A stretch of 64,000 nt of DNA from assembly GCF_014898055.3 (NCBI RefSeq), contig NW_023601543.1, forward strand, positions 61,641,782 through 61,705,781. Direction: 5' to 3'. The position numbers were made by a program, and so were the translations under genes. Below the pieces are notes generated by a model. The model was not told where the DNA came from, did not search any database, and was given only the letters and a program-made list of their open reading frames with translations. Shown here one piece after another: positions 22,481 to 34,441 of this stretch (position 1 is the stretch's first letter; each line of letters begins with the position of its first letter). The DNA is from Talpa occidentalis. Taxonomy: Eukaryota; Chordata; Mammalia; Eulipotyphla; Talpidae.

Positions 22481-23759
22481 ATTTGATTTATTATGTATGG
22501 CCCAGGCAGGAAATTACCTTGTAACACCTTGTAGTGACAGAATGTAAGATTGCCATAAACACTAAAACAATAATTACAAAAGAGTAAGAAGAAAATAAAC
22601 TTTAAATGATAAAAAGAATGCCAAAAGGCCACAGAAGCCAATGTGAAAGAGATTCCAATGATCTAAACTGGAATATTGCAAGCAACAAAATAAACAATGT
22701 TAACACTGGACTGTAAACACAAAGAATAAATAAATATCCAGGACTTCATGCTGATGTGAATAATTGGGTGAATAAATAAGTGTGGAAAAAAGAAAAACTT
22801 GTAAGAAAACAATTCAAATGATAAACGTAGGAAGAATAAGTGAGCTAGAAAACCAGCATTAGGCCCCTACAGTAATAATTTCTTCAGGCAGACCCACCAG
22901 TGAATGCTAACATTAATGAGAGACAGCAAAGAAAAACGAGATTTATGTAGCCTCAAAAAACTTCCCTTTAAATATTTACTCATTATTGAGGTGATTTTAA
23001 CATTTGTCCACAAGTTCCTTGCTACTCCTTCCTCTAGAAATTAGAGTTTCATTCCCCTCCCCATGAATATTAGCTAGACTTGATGACTTGCTTCCAAAGA
23101 ACAGAGCACAAAATGGAAAATAAAATATGTAACTCAACATCAGAGAAATCTGGCCAATACTGTCTCAGCCAAGAGGTTGGAGGCTAACATAATCAGTGAA
23201 AAGCATGTGGTTATCACATTTCCTCTAACATGATGTGTCACAAAGGTATTCTTCCGCCAATCCATAAACCCATTCTAATCATAAGGACATATTAGACAAA
23301 TCATTCGAGAAAAATTTGTCCTCTACTCCTTAAAAATGCCAAGTCATGAAACACCAGCAAAGACTGAGAAGCTACCACAGATTGAAAGAGATAAAGAGGT
23401 AAAGAGACATAACTAGCTAGAATGTTGGACTCAGGAATAGAAAAAGGATTTTAGTAGAAAAACTGGTGAAATCTGATTAAGGTCTATAGATTAGATTGTA
23501 GAGTTGTACCAATATCTATTTCATAGTTTTTGTAAAAGTGCCATAGCTATATAAGATGTTACCATTCGGAAAAGCTGGAGACCAGTTATCTGAGAACTTC
23601 CTGTACTACTTTTGCAACTTCTCTATAAACCTAAATTTTTTTTGGAATAAAAAGGGGTTTTGTATAGTTAGCCATATACTAGGAACACCCACACTGGATT
23701 TGTATGTAAGAAATTAAATTTCTATTGTGTTAAGTCTTTGAAAGTTTGAGAGCTTTTCT
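22481..23759. other. Unassigned DNA, probably decayed repeats
   Basis: AT-rich DNA with no gene. The start may be further L1. A GATGACTTGCTTCCAAAGAA block near 23080 resembles a MaLR-type LTR but is too short to call. Confidence 0.4.
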
Positions 23760-24014
23760 TTTTTTTAAAGATTTATTTATTTATACAAGAACTGGGGTAC
23801 AGGTCAGAGGCGCGGGAGGGTGAGAGAATTCACCAGAAAGAGTGGGGAGCAGAACAGGCAGATGGACCGAAGACACTGCTGAGGGGAGCAGCGGACGAGA
23901 CAGGAGAGGTCTGCCACACCTTATGGGTTTCTCCCTGGCCAGCCGGGAATCGAACCTGTGCTACAGAGGCTACAGACAGCTTCACAGTGCTGCGCTCAAC
24001 CCGCTGCGCCACCG
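23760..24014 (-). mobile_element. tRNA-derived SINE, head slightly truncated
   Basis: The right end stops at the GCTGCGCCACC motif, so the GGGCCTCCC head is missing. The approximate TSD gagagcttttctt lies before the tail, with gagagtttttctt after it. The B box is GGTTCGATTCCCGG on the minus strand. Confidence 0.93.
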
Positions 24015-25254
24015 GAGAGTTTTTCTTAATTGAAATTAGTGTCATCTTAATATACTGCTGATTATGATTGTTAAGCAGAATCTTCTCAAATTAATTCTCT
24101 TCCATGGATACCTATTTGACCACTCAATCAAGAAGAGATTGCATATTTGTTATAAGTTGTTTCAGAGATACAAAAGGCTGTCCCTCTTCTTAGTTGGTTC
24201 TCCAAAATTGGACTAAGTTATTCTATACTTTTTCTACTTGTGTTAATGTTGTCTTTATAACTATATTGTAAGTACAATAAGATTGTCTGTGTGAAAGCAA
24301 CTAATAGGGCCTAAAAGCTAGACTTGAGCGAGAACTTGAATGACTGGAAAGATCTGGCACCATAAATTCAGATACCTTCAACAGCCAGGCAGTTCATCTA
24401 AAATGTTTGACTTGGGTTAGAGCAATTAGTAGGGATTCATGGTGCCCAATAAGAACTGAAGGATGAATATTTGCCTAGAGATCTTCAATATATATTTTAG
24501 CATTGTACTGATCAAAGGAAAGGAGTCTGCCATTTAAAATGGTCTAAGGATGAGAGACTGTCTCTGGGAAGAAGAAACTAGAATACCATTCAAATATAAG
24601 GAACCTCAATATAAAAGGTAAGTAGAGCTAAACAGGTTCAGAGGATGATGGGAATCCAGGAAGAGGGTAATGTGCATAGGGCATTAGATCATGTGATTGA
24701 GCAGAATGTAGTGTGAATGCACTGGCAGCACTTTCCCAAAGCTTGAGGAAAATGGATCTAAAACTTACCTCCTAAATTCATATCACCTGACCTACACATA
24801 AATTTTCCTATGAGGTTATTTGAATAAAAGTGATGTCAAAAATTGATTTTAAAAATACTAATCTAAGAGCCTCTAAGACTTTTCAGTTGTTATAAAGAGC
24901 CCAAGATGTTAAAATAACTTGTTCAAACTTCCAAAGTATATAGGTTTCTTTAGATTTAACCTGCAAATCTTTTTAATCCCCAAACCAGTGTCCCTTTACA
25001 CTATATTGCCTCATTACAGTTGTCTGGACAGGCCTCAAACAAATTTGCTTCTGGGAAGGACTCTGCTTTTTATATTTCCTTGACCTCTAAGCTCCATGTT
25101 AAGTGCTGATCTGGGAGTAAGCATTTAGGAAGGACTGTAAGAACTTGAATTATTTTCATTCATTTTCCGGGTGAGTAAAACATTGAAAATACATTTTAAT
25201 AAAGAGTAAAGAGCAATGGACATTTGAGGAACAGGCAGTAATAACAACAACCAT
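24015..25254. other. Unassigned DNA
   Basis: I see no gene, no microsatellite and no confidently named repeat. Confidence 0.45.
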
Positions 25255-25407
25255 CATAATAACTAACATTTACTGAGCACTTGTGTGTTCAGCTCTGGCC
25301 CAAGTGCTTTACAAATATTTTCCTCATTTAGTTCTCACAGTACCTTGTTAGGTAACTGGTATTATCCCCATTTAATAGTAAAAAGACACTATTAGAAAGG
25401 CTAAGTA
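25255..25407 (-). repeat. MIR relic, split by a SINE
   Basis: The plus strand reads ACATTTACTGAGCACTTGTG, then AAGTGCTTTACAAATATTTT, then TCATTTAGTTCTCACAGTAC, then TATTATCCCCATTTAATAGT. This is the canonical reverse MIR 3' half. It may extend past the SINE at 25421-25688. Confidence 0.92.
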
Positions 25408-25420
25408 ATTTTCACAAGAT

Positions 25421-25688
25421 TGGGCATCCCTGTTGTCGCAGGGGTTAAAGTCTCAGTGCTATCAAGCTATTACCAGCCACTGCAGCATGAGTTAGGTCCC
25501 CAGCCAGGGAGCTACCCTCATGGCACAGCAGACCTCTCCTGTCTCGCCTGCTGCTCCCCTCAGCAGTGTATTTCAGTAGATCCACCTGTTCTGCTCCCCA
25601 CTCTGTCTCTGGTGAATCCTTTCATCCCAAGCACCTCTGGCCTATATCCCAGTCTTGTATGCTTAAATTAATAAAAATAAATTTAAAA
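25421..25688 (+). mobile_element. tRNA-derived SINE, diverged copy in a MIR
   Basis: A perfect 13-bp TSD, attttcacaagat, lies at 25408-25420 and 25689-25701. The head is altered (GGGCATCCCTGTTGTCGCAG). The B box is degraded (GAGTTAGGTCCCC). Confidence 0.95.
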
Positions 25689-25701
25689 ATTTTCACAAGA
25701 T

Positions 25702-26599
25702 CAACTTATATTTTTATTAAGGGCATTTTAATTATAAATACATTACTTATAAATAATTATATTATTGGAACCTCTTTAATAGCAGCTCAGGACAATGGAT
25801 AAGCCTAACTTCTTTCATTGTTTTATCTGCAGCTGTATTTGCTACTGTGAGAACACTGAAGTTGCTGTTGGGGTAGTTGCTCCCAGCTACCCCTAGCCCA
25901 CCCTCCCCAGATAAGCTTAGAAAATGGGCCCATCCTGATTCCATTAAAAAGGATTAGCAGATGTGGGTGAAAACATTCCTGTAGAGGTAGCATTACAATG
26001 TCAAGGCAGGAGGCCACAATAACACTAAGAATGAGGGGGCCCAGCTGTAGTTTGCCTTCATCAAACTCAGATAGTTTTCAGATGTGGTGGGTGGGACGCA
26101 ACTCAAAGCTTGTTGAACTTCAAACACTTCCTCCTCTCTTTAATACATCCTGTGTGTTCTCCAGTGGAAAGGCTATCCATCCCTTATGCTTATGTGATTC
26201 AACACAGTTGTTGCTTTTTAGTATATTTGAAATCCCAGAGGCCCGGTGGGCAAATCCTTTTAAGTGAGAAAGCTGCATTTTACCAAGTCAGATAACTCAA
26301 TTTTGAAATCTAAGAAGTTTGGGATGTGATTTGACACTTCCAGTCATTAAAGCAGGAGCTGGTACAAGAGGTGGAAAAGTGCATCTCCTTTGCTTGTCTG
26401 ACACCAGAAGCTGCGAATGTTCCCTGCCTACCCTTTCTATGTATGGAAGGGCAGGGATGGGGAAACAGATCAGGAAAGGCAAATTCCCACACAGTCTGGG
26501 CAGGGGACATAGTTCCTGCTCCTTTTCTGTCATCCACTAGAGAATGAAATCATAGGATTAGGGCACTTTGGTCACCGCTTGATGAAATGCCTGGAGTTC
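25702..26599. other. Unassigned DNA
   Basis: Several short frames on both strands overlap each other. None has a recognisable domain. No repeat named. Confidence 0.45.
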
Positions 26600-26604
26600 C
26601 CATG

Positions 26605-27057
26605 TGTAAGGTCAGGAACGGGCACAAGGCAGGTTTTCTAGGATCCCATGCAAACCGGGTAAAGGAAGAGTCAGAGCCCTCAGTGGTTTTTGCAGGTCTT
26701 TTATTGGGATTACCAGGTACATGGCAGGCAGGGGCGCTGGGGGGCCGGGAGGCTGGCAGTCCTCCCAGCCCCCAGCAAATCCTCACACTATCTGGGCTTC
26801 CGGTGACCTCTGCTTCTGCTTCTGCTTCTGCTTCTGCTTCTCGGCTTCTCGGCTTCTCAGCTTCTCTTTCGACTTCTACTGGAATCCTCATGATGCCGCC
26901 CTTAAAAGCCCAGTGTTAGCCCAGGTGAATCCCATCTACCTATGCCCTCACCCTACTCCAGGTGCCCGCCATCAGGCATGCATTCAGGACCACAGGATCC
27001 GTTATCTATCCTGATGGTGGGAGGGCAGAAAAGCCTGACATTTTTCCTTACCCTACT
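26605..27057 (-). mobile_element. Solo LTR, family LTR-A, minus strand
   Basis: It is homologous over its whole length to the plus-strand LTR at 33018-33434. A 5-bp TSD, ccatg, lies at 26600-26604 and 27058-27062. Read on the minus strand it has the CTTTTAAGG TATA-like block, then an (AGAAGC)n expansion (plus-strand 26813-26845), then AATAAA (plus-strand TTTATT, about 26700-26705). The end that should be TG/CA is mutated at 27056-27057. A non-coding LTR of an endogenous retrovirus. Confidence 0.88.
26813..26862. repeat. (CTTCTG)n hexamer expansion inside LTR-A
   Basis: About six tandem CTTCTG units are followed by three CTTCTCGG-type units. The two other LTR-A copies have only short, irregular GAAGC-rich DNA here, so the expansion is specific to this copy. 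Confidence 0.9.
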
Positions 27058-27091
27058 CCATGGTTCGCTGGCAGTGGTCACTGTTTAAGTC

Positions 27092-27359
27092 TGTAGGGCA
27101 AGGTAAAAAGTATCAGGCTTTTCTGCCCTCCTGCCATCAGGATAGAGGATGGATCCTTGCGGTCCTGAATGCATGCCTGATGGCGGCACCTGGAGTAGGG
27201 TGTGGGCATAGGTAGATGGGATTCACCTGGGCTGAGACTGGGCTTTTAAGGGTGGCGTCACAGGGACGCCAGCAGAAGCAGAGAAGCAGAACAGAAGCCA
27301 AGAGAGAGAGAACACCAGAGAGCCCAGATAGAGTGAAGACTTGCTGGGGGCTGGGAGGC
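27092..27359 (+). mobile_element. Truncated LTR, family LTR-A, plus strand
   Basis: It starts TGTAGGGCAAGG, like the clean copy at 33018, and stops at GCTGGGAGGCC, where the complete copy continues with its AATAAA region. It is the inverted partner of 26605-27057 with 34 bp between. No TSD is expected for a truncated copy and none is seen. Confidence 0.85.
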
Positions 27360-27471
27360 CAACTAATAAGGTAGGAAGCAAGTGGGAGAATGTGGTAGTT
27401 TGGAAGCCAAGTGAAGAAAGTGTCTCAACAGGGAGCGTGATCTATGGAAACAATTCTATCAAGAAAAATTT

Positions 27472-27745
27472 GGAGCCACCTTGGTGTTGCAAGGATTGTG
27501 CACAGCACTATGAAGCTATCCATAGCCTCTGCAGTATGAGTTAGATTCCTGACGGGCCAGGGAGCAACCTACATGGTGCAGAACTCTCCTGCCTTGCCTG
27601 CTGCTCATTTCAGCAGTGTATTTCAGTCAGCCTGCCTGTTCTGCTCCCCATTCTGTCTCTGGTGAATCATCTCACTCCCCCACACACACCTCTGGCCTGT
27701 ACCCCAGTTCTTGTATGCATAAATAAATAAATCTTAAAAAAAACG
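27472..27745 (+). mobile_element. tRNA-derived SINE, diverged copy
   Basis: The head is eroded (GGAGCCACCTTGGTGTTGCA). It then carries the body blocks CAGCAGTGTATTTCAGTCAG and CTCCCCATTCTGTCTCTGGT, with tail GCATAAATAAATAAATC. The A and B boxes are degraded (GAGTTAGATTCC). Confidence 0.9.
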
Positions 27746-29286
27746 AAGGGAATAATTGAGAAAGTGTGAAGGGATAGGGGAATTTGCCTGATGATTAATA
27801 GATATTTGACAGGAAGTTTCAGTCCTTTCAGGAAATGAGGCAGAAGGAAGGGAGATTGTCAATGTTTAGACCCATGAGGAGATTAGAGGCTGGAGGATAG
27901 GGGAGGTCTGGGAAACTTAGATTTCTCCTGGTGACTAACATGAACAAGAACATAGGACATGATGTTCCAGATAAGATAGAGCCGGTAAGTGTCAGGTGGT
28001 TTGAGAGGACTTATAGGAATACATAGGACAGAAGGAGTCTACTCTTTGACCCCTACTAATGGAGGATGGAACTTAACTTGCATAAAGAAAACCTCGTTCC
28101 GCATGTGGACTTCCTCTTGGCTTTCCTGATAGAGGACTGGGGGCTGAAAGAGAGGGTGATCTTACATTGTACTCGGGAAATCTCTTGACTACTGGTGATG
28201 GTCACATGCCCAGCCAAGGAAAGGAATAGTCTTTCAGCAGTGAATGCAGCCATTGAATCTTCCTGCATATATTTCCCAATTTCAGTTTATGGGACATCCT
28301 CATCATCATTGACACACTGGTTGATTACTTTTACCCAGTCTCCACTCACAGGCTTCTGACCAAAAGTCAACACGGAAGCATCCCTGCAACCATTTTTATA
28401 GGAACATTTTATAGGAACATTCCCTGTGTTTGTTTTCTGCCAGCTTTGTTACAGACATGTCCAAATGTATTTCATGTGACTGAATCTGTTTAAACACACT
28501 GACATTTCAATCATGTAATACGGTTGAATGAACTTCCATAGTATTTGGCACAGCGGTGTTGTTTAGATCTAAGAAGTGGCAGGTACATCCTAGGGAGATA
28601 CAGAAAGCATTTGTCTGCTCATGATTGCAGACATTGGTCATGCAAAGATGTTCTCTTGAGTCCAAGGGCAAATGGAGGACAGAATTTTCCTGAAAATTAG
28701 GAAAGATTCATAATCTTGAGCAATTCACATTCTGAAGGAAATCTGTACGACTTTTTCATTTTTCCAAAGATGTTCTGATGCTTCACAAGTAATTCTCCTT
28801 CCTTTAACTTCAACTCTGTTATCAACATACCATTAATATAATGCCAAAACATAAAGTAACCTATCCAAATTATATTAGAGAGCATACATGTGTCTAACAC
28901 TTGATAATTTAGAAATTAAATACCTGAAAGTGTATTTTGCTATTTGATAAAACACAATACCCATGGGGTAGGAAAGGCAAGATGTTGTAACATTTGACAG
29001 ATGGACAAATTTCTCTGTAATTTCTCAGGTGGTATTTATTATCACCCAACTATACCATTTATTCACTCATTCATTTGTTTGTTCAATACATCTTCATTTA
29101 GCCTTATCAAGTGCTCTCCAGTTGCCTCACAGTTAATACATTTACTTAATACTTGAACATTTGAAACAAATAGCTACTGGATTCCTACTATCCTTGATAC
29201 TCTGTTAAGAACTTTTATTAGGAATACACAGATTAGTAGGATATAAACTTTACCCAAAAGGAACTCAAAGTCATATTTGCAATATT
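27746..29286. other. Unassigned DNA
   Basis: There is no gene. A short local duplication (TTTTATAGGAACATT, twice) lies at 28395-28421. The TTCACTCATTCATTTGTTTG block near 29062 is the kind of relic left by MIR/L2-age repeats. Confidence 0.45.
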
Positions 29287-29300
29287 TATTCTGAACTTCT

Positions 29301-29576
29301 TTTTTTTTAAAGATTTATTTATTTATTTATACAAGCACTGGGTACAGTCAGAAGCGCGGGAGGGTGAGAGAATTCACTAGAGCCAGAGCGGGGAGCAGAG
29401 CAGGCAGAAGGACCGAAGCACACTGCTGATGGGAGCAGCGGGCGGCAGGAGAGGTCTGCGTGCCATGTGGGACGTTTCTCCGGTGGCCGGGGAGTAGCCG
29501 GGGATCTAACCGGCGCTGCAGAAGCTGCTGGCAGCTTTGCAACCCAGCGCTCAACCGCTGCGCCACCGGGAGGCCC
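29301..29576 (-). mobile_element. tRNA-derived SINE (GC-rich subfamily)
   Basis: A perfect 14-bp TSD, tattctgaacttct, lies at 29287-29300 and 29577-29590. The body is close to the best copies, with one change in the B box (GGTTAGATCCCCGG on the minus strand). Confidence 0.96.
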
Positions 29577-29590
29577 TATTCTGAACTTCT

Positions 29591-29999
29591 TGATTAAAAT
29601 CCCGGCTGTGATATATATCAATCCAACAACTTTCCTCGGGGTTTCTGAATTGGTTTCAGATAACCTAAGACACTAAGACAAACAAATCAAAACATATATA
29701 ATGCTTCAAACACAAGAAAGGTGGTCCAGTTGTTGGGCAGGAAGCCTCCAAGTAATGACTCAGAGACCTAGGTTCTTCCATATTAGAATATCCTCAGTAA
29801 GTAACTTCCAAGCTTGCTGGGCTCATTTGCATCAAGGCAGTAACAAAGGAAACATCAAGGGTAGCAATGTGGGGGATTCTCACGGGCAGATAATGAAAGG
29901 GGCACAGAATAGTTGCAATTACATTCTATTGGCTAAGACTCAGTCACATGGCCAGATCTGACCTCAACAAAAGTTTGCAAATGTGACCTATCTATTATT
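29591..29999. other. Unassigned DNA
   Basis: I see nothing identifiable. Confidence 0.45.
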
Positions 30000-31345
30000 A
30001 TTTGTTAAGTCATTTATGTCTATATAACTTTGGGGTTACATGTTTACCCCTCCATCTATGTACATGCTTCAATCACCCTCCACCAAACCTCCCATGCCAA
30101 TACCCTTATCACCAGCTTCCCCTTCCCTTCTTCCCTCCATCCATCTCTGGTAATAAGTATATTTTTCACAGAGTCTCAGATTTGATTTTGCTGTGCTCTG
30201 CTAGTATGTGTGCTTTGGTTATTTATATTCCACAAATAAGTGAAACCATCTGATATTTGTCTTTTACTTTATGACTTATTTCATTTATCACAATCACCTC
30301 AAGATCCATCCATTTTATCCCACAAGACACTATTTCATCTTTTTAATAGCTGAGTAGTATTCCATTGAGTATATATTCCACTTCTTTTTTTATCCAGTTG
30401 TCTGTTCGTGGGCATGTGGACTGCGCTGCTATGAACATAGACATATGCAGGTCTTTTCCTATTGCAGTTTTCATACTCTTTGGGTAAATACCTAGGTATT
30501 GCTGTATGGTATGGGATTTCTATTTTTATTTTTTTAAAGAGATTTCTATACAGTTTTCCATATAGGCTGCACCAAATTGTACTCCCACTATCAGTGGATG
30601 AGGGTTCCTTTTTCTCCACATCCTCACCAACCTTTGTTGTTTCCAGTCTTTTCAATAGAGGGCATTCTCATGGGGGGAGGTAATATTTCAGTGTAGTTTT
30701 GATTTGCATTTCTCTTATTTCTTTTAATTAATTAATTTTTGGTAGAAGAACTGGGGTATAGGCCAGAGGCGCAGAGGGTTAGAGGATTTACCAGAGACAG
30801 AGTGGGGAGCAGAGCAGGCAGATTTACTGAAATACACTGATAAGGGGAGCAGCAGGCGAGATAGGAGAGATCTGCTGATGTGGATAAGCTCCCTGGCCAG
30901 GGATTGAATTCAGGCTGCCGCAGCAGGCTGTCCCTGTGATAGCCAACTTAACCCCCAGGCCACCAAGGGAGGCTCTGATTTGCATTTCTCTTACATGAGT
31001 GATGTTGAAAATTTTCTCATGTGCCTGTAGTCCATCTGGATGTCGTCTTTGGAGAAGTTTCCATTTAAGTCTTTTGCCTGTGTTTTGATCAGATTGTCTA
31101 ATTTTTTTTGTTGTTGGATTCTATAAGTAATTTGTATATTTTGGAAATTAGCCTCTTGTTAGATGTGTGATGTGCAAATATTTTCTCCCTGTATGTATAT
31201 AGGCTCCTTTTGGGGTTTTATGATGGTTTCTTTTGAGGGCAAAAGGCTTTTTGGTTTGATGTAATCCCATTTGTTTATATTTGCTTTTGTTTCCCTTACC
31301 ATTGGAGTTGCTCAGAAAGACAATGGGAAAAGTTTGATGAGTAGC
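30000..31345 (-). mobile_element. L1 3' half (ORF2 C-terminus and 3'UTR), minus strand
   Basis: The plus strand follows reverse-complemented L1 order: a CCACAAATAAGTGAAACCAT block (30231), AATAGCTGAGTAGTATTCCA (30344), TTCTCCACATCCTCACCAAC (30612), TTTTGATTTGCATTTCTCTT (30697) and GATGTGCAAATATTTTCTCC (31169). The coding part has many stops. It contains the SINE 30718-30975. The 5' end near 31345 runs into a GT microsatellite. Confidence 0.9.
30718..30975 (-). mobile_element. tRNA-derived SINE nested in L1
   Basis: A perfect 18-bp TSD, tgatttgcatttctctta, lies at 30700-30717 and 30976-30993. The duplicated bases are L1 ORF2 sequence, so L1 came first. The tail is unusual (TTTAATTAATTAATTTTTGG). 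The body is diverged. Confidence 0.95.
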
Positions 31346-31360
31346 TCCCACTGTCTGAGC

Positions 31361-31440
31361 CTGTGTGTGTTTGTGTGTGTGTGTGAGTGTGTGTGTGTGA
31401 GAAAGCGAGAGGGAGAGAGAGACAGACAGACAGACAGACA
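31361..31440. repeat. (GT)n with GA-rich and (GACA)n tract
   Basis: Interrupted GT repeats are followed by GAGAGA and then about five GACA units up to 31440. Confidence 0.95.
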
Positions 31441-32514
31441 CTATCCTGTGGGCACAGGAAGGCTTGGGCAAAAAGAAATGCAAGCAGAGAGCCTGTCAGC
31501 TGGGATTCCCCAGTAGGCTCGCAAAGTCTGCGAGAGGTAAATTGTGTCATCTCCAGTGTGGGTTCTCCTTTTCACAAGGGCAGTTGATGTATAAGTAAGG
31601 AGTGTGAAAGAATCTAAAGATGAGAATATAAAAATGAGGAAATTTTGCTTTAATTTCATGTTCTTTTTGCCCCTGGTGCCCACTTGATTTAATCCAATGA
31701 ATCTCTTACCCTCCAGTTTTGGTACTACTTCTGACTTTTTCTGCTCTAAGAATGAAATTCTCAATCTTTCCTTGACTCTTCTAATCCTACATCACAGAGA
31801 GTTCTAGATTTCAGATCAGCCTCAATCTATGGAGCAGTGAACAGAAAAAATTATCAGAATGAATTTTGCCACATTTGTTAGCAAGTAGCCGTCTGACTAA
31901 TCACACAACAATAGAGTTCCTTCTCAAGTTATAACAACACATTAATGTCTTGAGGCAAACTACTTCATTTTTTTAACTTCATCTCTAGGATTTTTTTTTT
32001 TTAAAGAGAGAAATAGCATTTTCCTCATCATAGCTATCTTGAGAGCACATGGTAGTATCCCAATAAATGCCTGAAGCCCTCTGCAAGTCCAAAAATGACA
32101 GTCAAGGGTTTCTTATTGCTGAGTCTGTGAGTACTTCCAAGTAGTGGTTGAAGTAAAAAATAGCCTCCTTAAACATTTTATTTTGTAATTGGATGTTCAA
32201 ATGGAAAGTTCTGCCGACACACCACTAGATTCCAGATAACCAAGTTACTTGTGAGATAGACTTGGAAAGTCTTTGTAGAAAGAAATGAGCAAAAACCAAT
32301 TTTATAAGTTTTGTGCCTCTCTCCCACAATGTGAGGGGAAAGGGCTGAGGACTGGAATTTCGAGAAAGATGTCTTAGACGTGATTTATTTGAGAAAGCTC
32401 TGTTGAAGCACTGGAAGCGAGCGGACCGTATACTTGCAAAATACAAACACTAATGTGAATTGCCTCAATATATAAAAAAGAAAATAATAGACAGTGGTAG
32501 AATAAGAGCTTAGC
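31441..32514. other. Unassigned DNA
   Basis: No gene or named repeat. T run at 31991-32000. Confidence 0.45.
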
Positions 32515-32800
32515 TTTAACATTCTACAACATAGAAGAACCTTAAGAACATTATGCCAAGTGAGAGAAGCCAGACACAAAATACCACACATGGTATAACT
32601 ATTTATATTACATAAGAAATACACAAATCTGCAGGGACAAAAAATAGTTTGATTATAGGGCTTGGGGAGGAGAGGGATGGAAGCATTGGGGGGTCAAGGC
32701 TAAATGGTGCAAAGTTTCTTTGAGAGGTGACGAAATACTTTAAGCTTGACTGTGTGAGTTCCACAACTAATGACTATATTAAAATCCATCTAATTAAAAA
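32515..32800 (+). mobile_element. Old L1 3' end
   Basis: The order is ACATTATGCCAAGTGAGAGA AGCCAGACACAAAA, a GGTATAACTATTTATATTAC-type block, a GGGCTTGGGGAGGAG block, TTTCTTTGAGAGGTGACGAA, and CACAACTAATGACTATATTA. This is the plus-strand 3'UTR of old L1 subfamilies. Confidence 0.85.
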
Positions 32801-33017
32801 TTGTAAGTGGGAGAATTATATATGAATTTTATTTACAAATTAAGTTTAGATTTATTGAGGTCCTACTTAAAAAAAAGAGAGAGAGAAAACTTGGTTAAGC
32901 AAGCTGGGAAGTGCTTCCTTCTTCATCTAAAGTCGAGAGAGGCTTTAAAGAGACTGGTGGAGTAATATGTGTTGCCCAATATTTGAGGGGAAGGCACAGT
33001 GGAATGATGTTTACCTC

Positions 33018-33434
33018 TGTAGGGTAAATGGTTTTTAGGCTTTTCTGCCCTCCCACCATTAGGATTGCCCTGCCTGATGAGGCACCTGCAGTTGTTACAT
33101 TGTTGTAGCCTATCTTGTTTACTTCTGTGGGCCATGGGAGGGATATTGAGATAGTCATAGGAAGAAGCAGCAGCAAAAGAGGCAGGAGAGAGAAGGGGAG
33201 AAAGAAGCGAGAGAAGTCCAGAGTGAAGAGTTGCCGGGGACTTGGAGGCCTTTTGGCCTCCCCACCCCCACCCCACCCCTCTGCACCCCTGCCTGCCTTG
33301 TACCTATTTGCCACACTACACATAAAGCTCAATAAAAGCCTGAGAAAGCCACCGAGGGCTCCTGGATGCCTCCTTTACCCGCCAGGTCTGCTCAGATCCT
33401 TGATAACCTGCACAGTGCCCATCCTGCCCCTACA
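33018..33434 (+). mobile_element. Solo LTR, family LTR-A, complete
   Basis: It begins TGTAGGG and ends CCCTACA, an inverted terminal repeat of 7 bp. A perfect 5-bp TSD, acctc, lies at 33013-33017 and 33435-33439. AATAAA at 33331-33336 follows a GGCC/CCCC-rich stretch. The length is 417 bp. There are no internal retroviral genes nearby, so it is a solo LTR left by recombination. Confidence 0.93.
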
Positions 33435-33548
33435 ACCTCATACCTGGAAGGGACAGACTGAGTGCTCTGGTGGGTGGCTGCACTGGAATCCACCAAAGAT
33501 CCTGGACTTTATTGGAGAAAAGGATGGATAACTTTCTTGTGAAACAGA

Positions 33549-33578
33549 TGTGTGTGTGTGTGTGTGTATGTGTGTGTG
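33549..33578. repeat. (GT)n microsatellite
   Basis: A GT tract with one A interruption, followed by GAGAGATAGAGGGAGAG. Confidence 0.95.
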
Positions 33579-34058
33579 AGAGATAGAGGGAGAGCGCAAA
33601 CAAGCAGAGCAGCATAGAATGGATGTGAGAACTATCCAGGAAACCAGGAGAGCTGCTTGGAAAAATGAAAAGGATCGCAGGAAAATAAAACTAACAACAA
33701 ATCAGAGGACTGAGAAAACAGGAGATGAGACAGGGGAGGCTACTACCTGGGACAAGAGGGCTGCAGGTGAGAGATTCGCAGCACTTGGTGGGGAAAGGCA
33801 TCTTCACAAACCCCACAACAGCATCCAAGAAGGGTCTGACATTTCCCACTTAGCAAGCCCGCAGTGGAAAAGGCTCATAAGTTTTTCAGTCACAAAAAGG
33901 TTGTCTTGTTATCTCCCTCCCCACACACCAGGAAGGAGAGGAGCCAGGTGAGCAGCTGGGGAAAGAATACAAAGAAGCACTATTCCTTTTCTAGGTAAAA
34001 AGCTGACCATCTCTTTCCACACCCTACCTCTGCTCCAGGCTTCCTCTTAGCATCAAGA
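33579..34058. other. Unassigned DNA
   Basis: A 110-codon plus-strand frame (33619-33951) has no recognisable domain. No splice or promoter context is seen. Confidence 0.45.
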
Positions 34059-34073
34059 CATATTCAAAGTTTT

Positions 34074-34335
34074 TTTTTTAAAGATGTATTTATGCATACA
34101 AGAGCTGGGGTACAGGCCAGAGATGTGGGGAGTGAGAGGACTCACCAGAGACAGAGTGGGGAACAGAAGAGGCAAACTGACTGAAATACACTGCTGAGGG
34201 GAGCAGAGGGTGAGACAGAAGAGGCCTGCTTCTCCGTATGGTTTCTCCCTGGCCAGCTGGGATCAAACTTGTGCAGCAGAGGCTGCAGATCGCTTCATAG
34301 TGCGGTGCTTAACCCCTTCTGCCACCAGGGAGGCC
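34074..34335 (-). mobile_element. tRNA-derived SINE
   Basis: A perfect 15-bp TSD, catattcaaagtttt, lies at 34059-34073 and 34336-34350. The B box is changed (GTTTGATCCC on the minus strand). Confidence 0.96.
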
Positions 34336-34379
34336 CATATTCAAAGTTTTGATAATTACTTGGACCTGGATATTACTAT

Positions 34380-34441
34380 AGTGTAGAGCAGTGTGGTACA
34401 GCACAGCATAGCATACTGTAGTATTGTATAGTGTAGTACTG
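34380..34441. repeat. Imperfect (GTATA/GTAGT)-type tandem repeat
   Basis: Repeated five-base units such as agtgt, gtaca, gcata and gtata form a degenerate minisatellite-like tract of about 60 bp. Confidence 0.7.

Noticed and set aside
33619..33951. 110-codon plus-strand frame after a GT microsatellite
   Set aside because: Low-complexity Lys/Arg/Glu-rich start, no domain, no context.
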